Positions 44,360 through 53,933 of a DNA stretch of 64,000 nt are shown piece by piece. The stretch is from NCBI GenBank assembly GCA_900554415.1, contig USGU01000012.1, positions 8,424 through 72,423 of the forward strand, read 5' to 3'. The translations under genes and the position numbers were made by a program. Position 1 is the first letter of the stretch, and each line of letters opens with the position of its first letter. The stretch comes from an uncultured Lachnospiraceae bacterium. GTDB lineage: Bacteria > Bacillota > Clostridia > Lachnospirales > Lachnospiraceae. The notes under the pieces were generated by a model. That model saw only the letters and a list, made by a program, of their open reading frames with translations, made no database searches and was not told the origin of the DNA.

Positions 44360-45115
44360 TTAGTCTTCTGCTTCGGGCATCCATGGAATATATTCCTCCA
44401 AAAAGCCACAAATACTCTCTACCATAGCCTGAAGAATTTTTTCTCCTTTTTCTTTGGTAGCCAGAGTGCTGTTTCCATTAATGCCATTAGGGGTATTCAT
44501 TCGGCTGGAAAAATAAATCTTTCTGTGTCCATTTACTATCGTATTTGGAAATTCCTCCGAATACTCTTCCACTGCCTTATCCATATGTACCAGATTTTCA
44601 TGCAGATATAGCATGGTAGATGTTTCACTTTCATCACCATGGCCGCCCTGTTTCTGCTTGCAAAGTTCATTTTCTGTTTCGGCAGCCAGCCCACGGATAT
44701 CAGAAACCGCTACTTTTACATTGTGGCTGTTATCCAAATCTCTTGCCAGCAGACAAAGCGGTGGATGAGTAGATACTCCTCCATCAATAATCAAAAATTT
44801 TCGCACACCGAATCGAACAAAGCTTAATAAAATATCCTGTACATAATCCGTAAAGTGTTTATGTTCGATGCTTACTGAGCCTTTCCATTTAACAAATGCC
44901 GGGAAATAGGCATATGGCAATGTTGGTAATGTTAATACATCACATCGTTTCGTTACTTCCTGCGCTACATAGTCCGTAACAAAATAATCTGTTCCCATTG
45001 GCAGATGGTTTCCATGCTCCTTGGAGCCTCCGCCAATTGGCAGCACAATTACTGCGTCTTCCGTTAATAACGGAGCAAGTTCCTCATATGTTAATTCACT
45101 AATGAAATGTCCCAT
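44360..45115 (-). CDS. Creatininase family amidohydrolase
   Basis: The family hydrolyses cyclic or small amides with two metal ions (creatinine, N-formyl intermediates, MftE-type peptides). The 251 residues show the metal motif KEHGNHLPMGTD (about 32-43) with Glu33, His37 and Asp43, and the second motif GHGDESETS near 157-165. It is part of the operon between the second importer ATPase and the aminotransferase. True creatininase activity is not implied; the substrate is probably the imported compound or its derivative. Confidence 0.9.
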   Translation of the reverse strand: MGHFISELTYEELAPLLTEDAVIVLPIGGGSKEHGNHLPMGTDYFVTDYVAQEVTKRCDVLTLPTLPYAYFPAFVKWKGSVSIEHKHFTDYVQDILLSFVRFGVRKFLIIDGGVSTHPPLCLLARDLDNSHNVKVAVSDIRGLAAETENELCKQKQGGHGDESETSTMLYLHENLVHMDKAVEEYSEEFPNTIVNGHRKIYFSSRMNTPNGINGNSTLATKEKGEKILQAMVESICGFLEEYIPWMPEAED

Positions 45116-45127
45116 AGTTTCTTCCTG

Positions 45128-46144
45128 TTATCCTTTCTGCTCATTCACGTTTAGAGTTCCCGGTTCCATTGTTTTCCCATTTATTTCTTCCGCTCTATGA
45201 CAGGCGACAAAATGACCTGGCTGCATTTCCCTTAGCTCTGGAAATATCTTTTCACATATTTCGGTCGCATAAGGACAACGCTTACAGAACTTACATCCCT
45301 GTGGTGCATTTAACGGATTTGGTACTTCTCCCTGCAGTGGAATACGTTCTGCCGCCCAGTCTATATCCGGGTCTGCTTTTGGAATTGCCGACAGCAATGC
45401 TTTCGTATAAGGATGCATCGGTTTTCCATAGAGACCCGCCGTATCCGAAAGTTCTACCAGACTTCCCAGATACATCACGCCAATCCGGTCTGAAATATGC
45501 CGTACCATGGATAAATCATGTGAAATAAATAAGTATGTCAGTTGCAGTTTTTTCTGTAAATCAATTAATAAATTAATGACCTGGGCCTGAATCGATACAT
45601 CCAATGCAGCAATCGGTTCATCGCATACAATGAACTCCGGCTCCATGGCAAGTGCTCTTGCAATTCCTACTCTCTGTCTTTGACCACCTGAAAGTTCATG
45701 CGGAAAACGGGATGCAAACTCTGGAGCTAACCCAACACTATGTAATAATTGTATTACTAATTCATTTCTTTTATCTGCATTGTATGGAAAATGAATTTTC
45801 ATTCCTTCTTCTATAATAGTTCCAATGGACATTCGCGGATCCAGACAGGAATACGGATCCTGGAAAATCATCTGATTATTTTTACGATAATTTTTTCGCT
45901 CTTCACGACTTAAATTTTCCGTTTCCTTTCCGTGATAAAGAATGCTTCCTCCTGTCTTAGGATATACACCCAGTATGGTTCTTCCACAAGTTGTCTTTCC
46001 GCAGCCAGACTCTCCGACCAGACTGAAGGTTTCTCCCTTATAAATACAGAAGGATACATTATCAACTGCTTTAACGCTTCCTTTTCTATTTGTAAAATAG
46101 CGTTTTAGTTCTTTTACCTCGTACAAAATTTCTCGTTCAGACAT
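45128..46144 (-). CDS. Peptide ABC transporter ATP-binding protein (OppF/DppF type)
   Basis: The product is about 338 residues with Walker A GESGCGKTTCGR (about 49-60), signature LSGGQRQRVGIARAL, Walker B FIVCDEPIAALD and the oligopeptide C-terminal domain with the cysteine cluster CKFCKRCPYATEIC, which often binds an iron-sulfur cluster in this family. The ATG at 46144 overlaps the OppD-type stop (TAATG). The frame opens 22 codons earlier but without a ribosome site. Confidence 0.94.
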   Translation of the reverse strand: MSEREILYEVKELKRYFTNRKGSVKAVDNVSFCIYKGETFSLVGESGCGKTTCGRTILGVYPKTGGSILYHGKETENLSREERKNYRKNNQMIFQDPYSCLDPRMSIGTIIEEGMKIHFPYNADKRNELVIQLLHSVGLAPEFASRFPHELSGGQRQRVGIARALAMEPEFIVCDEPIAALDVSIQAQVINLLIDLQKKLQLTYLFISHDLSMVRHISDRIGVMYLGSLVELSDTAGLYGKPMHPYTKALLSAIPKADPDIDWAAERIPLQGEVPNPLNAPQGCKFCKRCPYATEICEKIFPELREMQPGHFVACHRAEEINGKTMEPGTLNVNEQKG

Positions 46145-47163
46145 TATCCTTCGCCTCCTATCCCTTTCGGTAGTTCCACTTTTGGTGCCATGGAATGGCA
46201 TAACCAGCAAGCAGCACTGTGTCCTTCTCCTGCTGGAAATTCCTCAGGTGTTTTCTTGAGACAGATGCTCATGCGGTATTCACATCGTTCTGCAAAAGGA
46301 CAGCCCTTAATCGGGCGGCGCAAATCAGGTGGTGTTCCCCGCAAAGCATAGAGTTCACTTTTGCTTTCCTGAATTCTGCCAGGCATAGAGGATAATAATG
46401 CCCAGGTATATGGATGGCGTGGTGCTTTAAAAATATCATGAACACTTCCCCTCTCCATTACAGCTCCGGCATACATTACCTGCACTCTGTCTGCAAAATT
46501 TGCAACTACACCCAAATCATGCGTAACCAGAATCACAGCCATCTCTGTCTTTTTCTGAATATTTTTCAGTAAATCCATGAGCTGTGCCTGAATGGTAACA
46601 TCCAAAGCCGTCGTCGGTTCATCTGCAATCAGAACTTTCGGATTACAGGCCAGTGCGACTGCAATCATAGCCCGTTGACGCATACCGCCTGACATTTGAT
46701 GTGGATAATTGTTGAGACGTTCTTCCGCATTTGGAATTTCCACAAGTTTTAATAATTCTAAAGCTCTCTTTTTTGCTTCTCTCTTTCCAACTTTTTCATG
46801 TACCAGAATATTTTCCATGATTTGTTTACCAATTGTCATCGTAGGATTTAAAGAAGTCATAGAATCCTGAAAAATCATGCTAATCTCTTTTCCGCGTATT
46901 TTATTCAGTTCACGCTTTGGCAGGGTTACCATATTTTTTCCGAACAGTTCAATTACAGATTCTTTATCTATTTCTCCGGATGTTCTATCAAGCAAACGCA
47001 TGATTGCTTTCGAGGTAACTGTTTTTCCACAGCCTGATTCACCCACAATTGCAAGAACCTCACCTTTATCAAGTGAAAAACTTACACCTCGGACGGCTTT
47101 CACTTCACCTGCATAGGTATGAAAATTTACATGCAGATTTTCAACTTTTAATAATTCTGACAT
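46144..47163 (-). CDS. Peptide ABC transporter ATP-binding protein (OppD/DppD type)
   Basis: The 339-residue ATPase partners the OppF-type subunit. Motifs are Walker A GESGCGKTVTSK (about 39-50), signature MSGGMRQRAMIAVAL, Walker B VLIADEPTTALD and the C-terminal cysteines CPFAERCEYRMSIC. The start has GGAGG seven bases upstream. It follows the second permease by four bases. Confidence 0.94.
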   Translation of the reverse strand: MSELLKVENLHVNFHTYAGEVKAVRGVSFSLDKGEVLAIVGESGCGKTVTSKAIMRLLDRTSGEIDKESVIELFGKNMVTLPKRELNKIRGKEISMIFQDSMTSLNPTMTIGKQIMENILVHEKVGKREAKKRALELLKLVEIPNAEERLNNYPHQMSGGMRQRAMIAVALACNPKVLIADEPTTALDVTIQAQLMDLLKNIQKKTEMAVILVTHDLGVVANFADRVQVMYAGAVMERGSVHDIFKAPRHPYTWALLSSMPGRIQESKSELYALRGTPPDLRRPIKGCPFAERCEYRMSICLKKTPEEFPAGEGHSAACWLCHSMAPKVELPKGIGGEG

Positions 47164-47167
47164 TTTT

Positions 47168-48085
47168 CTACCTCCTCAGTTTCGGATCCAGTGCATCTCG
47201 AAGTCCATCGCCCATCAAAGTAAAAGACAGCGTAGTGAGTGCAATCATCAATGCAGGAAACAGCATTTGATACGGATAGAACAGCAAATTACTCTGTGCG
47301 GTGGAAGCCAGTGCTCCCCAGCTTGTATTAGGGGCTGCAACTCCAAGACCCACATAACTCAAAAAGGCTTCATTAAAAATAAATCCCGGTATACGGAATG
47401 TAATATTTACAATAATAATGCTGATAGTGTTCGGAATAAAATGATGGATTACAATATGAAGCGGTGATAAATCCATCAGTTTTGCTGCCATTACATATTC
47501 CGAACGACTGATCTGAAGCATCTGTGAACGGACGATTCTTGCAACCGGACACCAACTTGTTATGGTCATAGCAAACAGTAATGTTCCGATACTGCTGCTA
47601 TCCAATACCACTGATAAAAGGATAACCAGAAGAAGATTCGGCACACTGCTCAGCACATCCACTACCCGCATCATAATCATATCTGTCCTGCCGCCAAAGT
47701 AAGCCGCCAGTCCACCATAGATACAGCCGATGACTGCTACAATAAATGCACCGCAAATTCCGATAGCAATAGAAACACGACCGCCTATAGCTACACGGGT
47801 AAATAAATCACGTCCCAGAGAGTCTGTTCCGAACCAATGCTGGATACTTGGTCCCTGATTTCTGCATGTGGTATCAATTTCTGTAAAATCCCAGCCGCTG
47901 AACATAGGTGCAAATATGGTATACAAAATAATCAGTAACAATAAAATTGCTGCGCCCAGCGCGATTTTATTTTTCCGAAATCGTCTCCATGCATCCTGAA
48001 GATAGGTCATAGGTTTTCCGGAAGGAATTTCATTTTCACTGTCGGACAAACCTAACAGAGTAAAATCTTCTGCTTTTAATTGCAT
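47168..48085 (-). CDS. Peptide ABC transporter permease (OppC/DppC type)
   Basis: The product is about 305 residues with an N-terminal helix (IALGAAILLLLIILYTIF), an external loop with GTDSLGRDLFTRV (a family mark) and about five further helices. The cytoplasmic EAA motif is near AAKLMDLSPLHIVIHHFIPN. The ATG at 48085 is chosen because GGAGAG lies eight bases upstream; the open frame begins nine codons earlier, overlapping the OppB-type gene. Confidence 0.93.
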   Translation of the reverse strand: MQLKAEDFTLLGLSDSENEIPSGKPMTYLQDAWRRFRKNKIALGAAILLLLIILYTIFAPMFSGWDFTEIDTTCRNQGPSIQHWFGTDSLGRDLFTRVAIGGRVSIAIGICGAFIVAVIGCIYGGLAAYFGGRTDMIMMRVVDVLSSVPNLLLVILLSVVLDSSSIGTLLFAMTITSWCPVARIVRSQMLQISRSEYVMAAKLMDLSPLHIVIHHFIPNTISIIIVNITFRIPGFIFNEAFLSYVGLGVAAPNTSWGALASTAQSNLLFYPYQMLFPALMIALTTLSFTLMGDGLRDALDPKLRR

Positions 48086-48101
48086 AGCCGCTTCTCTCCT
48101 T

Positions 48102-49031
48102 TCATTCATCATTGCTCAAACGTAGTCTCGGATCCACAAGCATCAATAAAATATCGGATACCAGAATTGCCATGATATAAATACCTGTAAATATGATATT
48201 TAATCCCAGTACCATTGCATAATCCCTGTCATTAATCGCACTGATAAAGTATTTTCCAAGACCCGGAATCGCAAAAATAGTCTCAACGATAAAAGAGCCG
48301 CTGAAAATGCCTGCAACGCTGACGCATATCATGGTGATACAAGGAAGAATCGCATTTTTCAGTATATGTTTCGTAATAATACGGAACTGACCAATTCCTT
48401 TTGCCTCCGCCGTCAAAATATAATCCTGATTTGTAACATCCAGAACACTGGAACGCATATACCGTGCATATGTTGCAAGCGGTCCTACGCACATACAAAT
48501 TACCGGTAAAATAACATGCCGTATGGTCTTATAACCCGTAGTCGGGAAAATCGGCCAGGTAACTGTCAGTGTGTACTGCAGAACCGAAGCAATCACAAAG
48601 GTTGGAATGGATGTTCCTATCAGAGCCAGTAAGATTACCAGCCTGTCTGGCCATTTATCCCGGTTCAGTGCTGCAATAATTCCAAGTATTAATCCCAGCA
48701 CAACACCTGCCAGCAGACCAAGACCTCCAATACTGGCTGAAACAGGGCCATATTGCCTGACAATCTCTGTAACCTTTCTTCCGGGATACCGCAGGGAGGA
48801 ACCTAAGTCCCCCTGCAGAATCTCTTTGATATATTTCACATACTGAACTCCTAATGGCTTGTCAAATCCATATTTTTCCATATAGAGCTCTCTTGTTTCT
48901 TCAGGAAGATCCTGTACCATAGAAGAAAAAGGATCTCCCGGAATTGAATGAACAAGCAGGAATGTGATTGAGACAACAATAAATAACGTAAGCAGCATAT
49001 AACCTAAACGTTTCATAATATATTTCCACAT
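48102..49031 (-). CDS. Peptide ABC transporter permease (OppB/DppB type)
   Basis: The 309-residue permease begins MWKYIMKRLGYMLLTLFIVVS, with six predicted helices and the family marks HSIPGDPF and GDLGSSLRYPGRKV. The EAA loop reads AEAKGIGQFRIITKHILKNA (about 206-225). It lies between the binding-protein gene and the second permease in the standard A-B-C-D-F order. Confidence 0.94.
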   Translation of the reverse strand: MWKYIMKRLGYMLLTLFIVVSITFLLVHSIPGDPFSSMVQDLPEETRELYMEKYGFDKPLGVQYVKYIKEILQGDLGSSLRYPGRKVTEIVRQYGPVSASIGGLGLLAGVVLGLILGIIAALNRDKWPDRLVILLALIGTSIPTFVIASVLQYTLTVTWPIFPTTGYKTIRHVILPVICMCVGPLATYARYMRSSVLDVTNQDYILTAEAKGIGQFRIITKHILKNAILPCITMICVSVAGIFSGSFIVETIFAIPGLGKYFISAINDRDYAMVLGLNIIFTGIYIMAILVSDILLMLVDPRLRLSNDE

Positions 49032-49052
49032 AAAGACATCCCTACCTTTTTG

Positions 49053-50720
49053 TTATCTGCCGCTGGTATACATATATTTCATACCTGTAGTATCAAATAC
49101 ATTATCACTGAAATTCTTTACATAATCGTAAGAGAAACGGATACTGCCGGTCCAGTAGCATGGTGCAATTGCGCCGGAAGAAATCAGCATATCCTCTGCT
49201 TCAATATATTCTTCCAGACGTTTTGCATCATCACTTTCTGCTTTTCCGCTATATACTAACTCGGTATAGTCACTGTTTACCCACCGTGACTGTCCGCCTT
49301 TTTTATTTGCCCAGCGGCTGAGCAGGAATAATGGCTCCAGATTTGCTCCCCATGAAGTGGATGCACACTGATAATCACCACTGTTGATATTGCTCATATG
49401 TGTTGCCGTATCGTTAAATTCCAATTCTACATTTACACCTAATGTATCTTTCCACATCTTCTGCACTAATTCAGAATAGGTTCTGGCATCTGCTGTTGTT
49501 GCACCCCATGAGAACTTTACATTTAATGCAGACGGGTCTGTTCCAAGTCCGGCTTCCTTCATTCCTTCCAGAAGCAGTGCTTTCAAATCTGTATTTTCTT
49601 TCTGGAGTTTACCCATCACATCTCCGGCTTCTTCACGGAAATTATAAGTACCTACACTACTTTCCGGTGGAATCAGACCTGTAGCTGCCACACCGGTTCC
49701 GCCCGTAATAATCTCTGCCATAGTTTCACGGTCCAGTGCCAGTGAAAATGCCAGACGAATCTTTTCATTAGCAAAGACTTCATCCTCACAGTTAAATACA
49801 ATCATAAATGTTCTTCCTGCGCTGACTGGTTCGCTTACCAGACTGCTGTCACTTGAGAATTTCTGAATATATTCGCTGTTTGAAACGTTGACATAATCCA
49901 GAGAACCATTTTCAAAAGAAGACATACGTGCATTGATATCGTTCATAACGTAAAATGTAAATTTCGAAAGCTGAACAGAATCTTTATCCCAGTATTCTTC
50001 ATTTTTTTCAAAAGTAAGTGAACTGTCATGTACCCATTCTTTCAGGCTGAATGGTCCACAACTAATCACTTTGTCTGCATCGCTTCCATAAGAATCTCCA
50101 TACTTCTCGACATAATCTTTTCTGCATGGGAACAGATCCACATTTGAAAGGAAACTGCTGTCCGGTGTTGCAAGCGTGATTACAAGTGTTTTGTCATCCG
50201 GTGCTTCCACACCCAACTGACTTACATCTGTATTTCCACTGAAAATATCCTCAAAATTAACAATACTATACATATCAGCCGCCATAGGCCACGCATTGGC
50301 AGGATCTGCTTCACGCTGCAATGCATATAAATAATCTTCTGCTGTAACCGGTTCTCCATCACTCCAGTGATTATCCTGAAGTGTGAATGTATAAACCAGT
50401 CCGTCAGCGGAAACAGTCCACTCTTTTGCACCTGCAGCTACCACTTCCCCATCCTGTACTCTGGTCAATGGTTCCAGCATATTCTGCATTACAGTACGGT
50501 CATATACCTGTGTAAATTTTGCAATATCCAGTGTGGATGGCTCACCATTCAGAATACAGTTAATATAACTGTCTACATCTGCTGTCTGGTTATCACTTGC
50601 TGCCTCATCATTTTTCCCGTTAGAATTTCCGTCATCAGAGGAAAGTCCGCATCCTGCCAAAGAGCTTCCCACCATCATAACTGCCATTAACATTGCAAGA
50701 TAAGTTTTTGTTTTTCTCAT
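49053..50720 (-). CDS. Peptide ABC transporter substrate-binding lipoprotein
   Basis: The 555-residue SBP family 5 protein has a lipoprotein signal with lipobox LAGC, so Cys24 is lipidated after cleavage. An acidic linker follows, then the binding domain with LTRVQDGEVVAAGAKEW, LQDNHWSDGEPVTAEDYLYAL (the family signature) and FNCEDEVFANEKIRLAFSLAL. The ligand cannot be told from sequence: this family also carries di/oligopeptides, nickel and opine-like compounds. It is second in the operon after the hydrolase. Confidence 0.93.
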   Translation of the reverse strand: MRKTKTYLAMLMAVMMVGSSLAGCGLSSDDGNSNGKNDEAASDNQTADVDSYINCILNGEPSTLDIAKFTQVYDRTVMQNMLEPLTRVQDGEVVAAGAKEWTVSADGLVYTFTLQDNHWSDGEPVTAEDYLYALQREADPANAWPMAADMYSIVNFEDIFSGNTDVSQLGVEAPDDKTLVITLATPDSSFLSNVDLFPCRKDYVEKYGDSYGSDADKVISCGPFSLKEWVHDSSLTFEKNEEYWDKDSVQLSKFTFYVMNDINARMSSFENGSLDYVNVSNSEYIQKFSSDSSLVSEPVSAGRTFMIVFNCEDEVFANEKIRLAFSLALDRETMAEIITGGTGVAATGLIPPESSVGTYNFREEAGDVMGKLQKENTDLKALLLEGMKEAGLGTDPSALNVKFSWGATTADARTYSELVQKMWKDTLGVNVELEFNDTATHMSNINSGDYQCASTSWGANLEPLFLLSRWANKKGGQSRWVNSDYTELVYSGKAESDDAKRLEEYIEAEDMLISSGAIAPCYWTGSIRFSYDYVKNFSDNVFDTTGMKYMYTSGR

Positions 50721-50775
50721 TTTGTGTTCGTCCTTTCTTTTGTATTGTCTCTTTTTCCCTTTCTATAGTAGATAT

Positions 50776-51594
50776 CTATAGTGGATGTTCATCGAACCAT
50801 GCAAGAATATCCGCTATGGAAGTGGTCCCTTTCAGTGAATGGTCCGCACCTTCATAAATGATAAGCTTATGTTCCTTTCCCACCTCCGAAAGCGCTTTGT
50901 CCATTTTGTATGCCTGTTCGGGAATTACCCGCCAGTCATCGGTTCCCTGGCAGATAATAAGTGGCACCAGAATCTTATCCGCCCAACAGACCGCAGAACG
51001 TCTGGTATATTCTTCCGGTAATTCTTCCGGTGTTCCGCCAATCAGTTCCTGCATATCCTCACGCATATCATATTCACCATCATGAAATCTGTCATACATG
51101 ATAAAAGCATCTGACAGGCCTGCATGGATTCCTGCCGCACGAATCCGTTTATCAATCGCGCAGGCACGGTAAGTCATCATACCACCTCTGGAATGTCCGA
51201 CCATATAGATTCCTTCTTTACGGACACAAGGTAACTTTAAAGCAATGTCTGTCAAATGAACGACATCATTTACATCGGCTCCTCCGAATTCTTCCTGTCC
51301 TGTTCCACCCTGATTTCCACGATACTGGCTTCCAAATACTGCATAACCAAACTGCGCATATTTACAAATAATTTCCGGCCTCAGAAAACCAAATTCCCGG
51401 TTTCCTCCACGATTGAAAATCAACCCTGGCCATGGTTCCTTATACGATATTGGAAATCCGGCATACCCTTCTACTTCACAATCATCTGATTGATACCGTA
51501 TGGAATAAAGACAGACTTTCCCGCGATATACATCCGGTGGTGTCACTTCTTCTGCCCGTAAAATGCCTTCTACCTTTGCTAATACATTTTCCAT
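50776..51594 (-). CDS. Alpha/beta hydrolase (prolyl oligopeptidase/esterase type)
   Basis: The 272-residue protein has the nucleophile elbow GHSRGGMMTYRA (Ser about 149) and a late GADHSLKG with the catalytic histidine. An oxyanion segment FNRGGNREFGF lies near 75-85. No signal peptide is seen, so it acts in the cytoplasm. It is the first gene of the importer operon and starts after GGAAGGAGG. Likely substrates are peptides, esters or amides related to the imported compound. Confidence 0.85.
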   Translation of the reverse strand: MENVLAKVEGILRAEEVTPPDVYRGKVCLYSIRYQSDDCEVEGYAGFPISYKEPWPGLIFNRGGNREFGFLRPEIICKYAQFGYAVFGSQYRGNQGGTGQEEFGGADVNDVVHLTDIALKLPCVRKEGIYMVGHSRGGMMTYRACAIDKRIRAAGIHAGLSDAFIMYDRFHDGEYDMREDMQELIGGTPEELPEEYTRRSAVCWADKILVPLIICQGTDDWRVIPEQAYKMDKALSEVGKEHKLIIYEGADHSLKGTTSIADILAWFDEHPL

Positions 51595-51634
51595 ATTTTT
51601 TCCTCCTTCCTTATATCATTATATATAACTTTAT

Positions 51635-51654
51635 ATAACATTATATAATGTTAT
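51635..51654. promoter_or_regulatory. 20-bp palindrome before the importer operon
   Basis: Perfect palindrome ATAACATTATATAATGTTAT, 41 bases upstream of the hydrolase start, with further TATATAAC copies at about 51622-51640. It contains a TATAAT on both strands, so it can overlap the promoter. A GntR-type operator is a reasonable guess. The gap 51595-51824 holds this site and the divergent flavoenzyme promoter. Confidence 0.5.
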
Positions 51655-51766
51655 GATTTTAAATAGAGTATACTATGGTGAAATTATTTTGTCAATATAT
51701 GAAATCCAATGCTCCGGTAAAGATTTATTATTTTTTTGATATTGCCCGGTTCTCTGACTTCTTAGG

Positions 51767-51795
51767 TAGACAGTCTTTTTTTTACATGTTAAAAT
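51767..51795 (+). promoter_or_regulatory. Promoter of the enoate-reductase-like gene
   Basis: TAGACA (51767-51772), 17-base spacer, TAAAAT (51790-51795) with upstream TG. It lies 29 bases before the ATG at 51825 and so fixes that start. Confidence 0.8.
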
Positions 51796-51824
51796 ATAAA
51801 CAAAAAATGCGAGGTGTCGTACAA

Positions 51825-53849
51825 ATGAGTAAAGATTCTTTATTACTTCAGCCTTTAAAGGTTGGTAATTTAACCCTTAAAAACCGCATTATGTTTCCAC
51901 CGCTTACAACCGGATACGAGGAACGTGACGGTTCCATCGGCGAACGTAGTCTCCACTTCTATGAAAGACTTGCCAAAGGCGGAGCCTCTTATGTTGTCAT
52001 CGGAGACGTAGCACCGGTAAATACCATCTCTCCTACTCCAAAACTATATGATGACAGTCAGATTCCAACATATCGGAAACTGGCGGATGCTTTACATGCC
52101 TATGACTGTAAAGTTGCACTGCAGATTTTTCATCCGGAATACGACGTTCCCGGAATTGCACGCATGATGCATGAAGTCGATGCACTTTCCATGGAGGCCA
52201 GAACCGCAAAAGAAAAAGGTGATATGGAAACTTTTCAGTCAAAAATGCAGGAGGCCGGTAAGAAACGGACAGATGCATTTGCAAAGCTTCATTATGATAT
52301 GCAGCATTTTGTCTCAGTTGCTACCGTAGAACAACTGACTGATATCAAACATGCTATTGGAGAATCGGCAAGAAGAGCTATGGAAGCTGGCATTGATGCT
52401 ATTGAAATTCACGGTGACCGTCTGCTTGGTTCTTTGTGTTCTGAGGTATTAAATCACCGTACAGATGAATATGGCGGTTCTTTTGAAAATCGTACCCGCT
52501 ATGCTTTGGAAGTAGTTGATATTATTAAAAAATCTGCTCCTTCTCTTATGATTGAATACAAACTTCCATTTATTACAATAAATAAAGATAGCAGTGACCG
52601 TGGAAAAGGTGGTTTACATGAAAAAGAAGGAATTCTGTTTGCACAGAAACTGGAAACTGCCGGTGTGGACATGATTCAGGTGGCGCAGGCAAATCATACG
52701 GGAAATATGGGGGATACCATTCCTTCTATGGGAGATGTTCCATACAACTGGACACTTCCAATTGCACGTAAAGTCAAACAGGTGGTATCTATTCCTGTTT
52801 CTACCGTAGGTCGTGTTATAACGGTTGCAAATGGAGAAGAAATTCTGAAAAATAAAGATGCTGATATGATCAGCTATGGACGTTCGCTGTTATGTGACCC
52901 TGACATTGCCTTAAAAGTTGCAAAAAATGAGCCGATTCGTGAATGCTTGAACTGTAATAAAGGCTGCGTAGATGCGATTCAGAATCGTCGCTATATTTCC
53001 TGTATTCTGAATGCAGAGAATGGAGATGAGGCTACTATTTTCATCAAGCCTGCTTCCGAAAAGAAAAAAGTTATAATTATCGGTGCCGGTATTGCCGGAT
53101 TAGAAGCTGCCAGAGTTGCCGCAATCCGTGGACATGAAGTAACCATTTATGAAAAGGAAAATCAAATCGGTGGACAGATTCATATTGCAGCCGCACCACC
53201 GCGCAAACAGGAAATTCTTCGCTCCATCGAATATTACGAAAAAGTTCTTCCGACACTTGGTGTTATGATTCATGTAAATACAGTCTGTACCGTAGAACAA
53301 ATGAATCAGGCAGATGCTGTAATCGTCGCTATCGGTGCTCACAATGTAACTCTTCCTGTTGATGGAGCAAACAGTCCGACTGTGGTTTCTGCCTGGGATG
53401 TTTTAGCAGGAACTGCTGATATCAAAGGACACTGTGCCGTCATCGGCGGCGGACTGGTTGGAACTGAAACAGCCGAATACGTAATTGCCCACGGCTGTAC
53501 TGCTTCCATCATTGAAATGATGGATAAAATTGCCTCCGGTGAATCTTCTACTGTCCTTCCTCTGATTAAGAAAGACTTTACAGAATACAAAGTAAAAGAA
53601 TACGTAAATACAAAGGTAAACCAAATTACAAATCAGGGAAAAACGATTCTTGCAACAAACACGCAGACAAATGAAGAAATAGCTATTGATTGTGACACGA
53701 TTATTATGGCCGTTGGATCTAAGAAAAATACCATAGACCTTACCGGTATGACCATTCCGGTATTTTATGCAGGCGACTGCTCTGGAGAACAGACTGCAAG
53801 TATAGCGGAGGCTATTCGTTCCGGGTACAATGTTGCAAATGAAATATAA
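51825..53849 (+). CDS. Enoate reductase-like FMN/4Fe-4S/FAD oxidoreductase
   Basis: The product is 674 residues: an N-terminal Old Yellow Enzyme barrel (to about 360), a 4Fe-4S site (CLNCNKGC with a later Cys, about 374-393) and a C-terminal FAD/NAD(P) domain (GAGIAGLEAARVA near 417). This is the layout of 2-enoate and 2,4-dienoyl-CoA reductases and of BaiCD. Unusually, the barrel has a helical insert at about 111-165, and the usual HGAHGYL active-site motif reads HGDRLLGS. The ATG at 51825 has GAGGTG upstream. The substrate is unknown. It is divergent from the importer operon and has its own terminator. Confidence 0.85.
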   Translation: MSKDSLLLQPLKVGNLTLKNRIMFPPLTTGYEERDGSIGERSLHFYERLAKGGASYVVIGDVAPVNTISPTPKLYDDSQIPTYRKLADALHAYDCKVALQIFHPEYDVPGIARMMHEVDALSMEARTAKEKGDMETFQSKMQEAGKKRTDAFAKLHYDMQHFVSVATVEQLTDIKHAIGESARRAMEAGIDAIEIHGDRLLGSLCSEVLNHRTDEYGGSFENRTRYALEVVDIIKKSAPSLMIEYKLPFITINKDSSDRGKGGLHEKEGILFAQKLETAGVDMIQVAQANHTGNMGDTIPSMGDVPYNWTLPIARKVKQVVSIPVSTVGRVITVANGEEILKNKDADMISYGRSLLCDPDIALKVAKNEPIRECLNCNKGCVDAIQNRRYISCILNAENGDEATIFIKPASEKKKVIIIGAGIAGLEAARVAAIRGHEVTIYEKENQIGGQIHIAAAPPRKQEILRSIEYYEKVLPTLGVMIHVNTVCTVEQMNQADAVIVAIGAHNVTLPVDGANSPTVVSAWDVLAGTADIKGHCAVIGGGLVGTETAEYVIAHGCTASIIEMMDKIASGESSTVLPLIKKDFTEYKVKEYVNTKVNQITNQGKTILATNTQTNEEIAIDCDTIIMAVGSKKNTIDLTGMTIPVFYAGDCSGEQTASIAEAIRSGYNVANEI

Positions 53850-53855
53850 TTTAGG

Positions 53856-53896
53856 AAATCAGGGTAAGAAAAGCAACTTTTCTTACCCTGATTTTC
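53856..53896 (+). terminator. Terminator after the enoate-reductase-like gene
   Basis: A perfect 18-bp stem: AAATCAGGGTAAGAAAAG, three-base loop, then its complement, running into TTTTCT. Confidence 0.92.
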
Positions 53897-53933
53897 TATA
53901 GTACTACCGTTATTTTTACAAAGCCTCTTGTCT

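Noticed and set aside
44360..45115. True creatininase or mycofactocin MftE
   Set aside because: Metal motifs show only the family; no mycofactocin genes or creatine pathway genes are nearby.
50763..50781. CTATAG inverted repeat between the hydrolase and binding-protein genes
   Set aside because: Only six-base arms, partly inside the hydrolase stop region, with no T run or promoter spacing.
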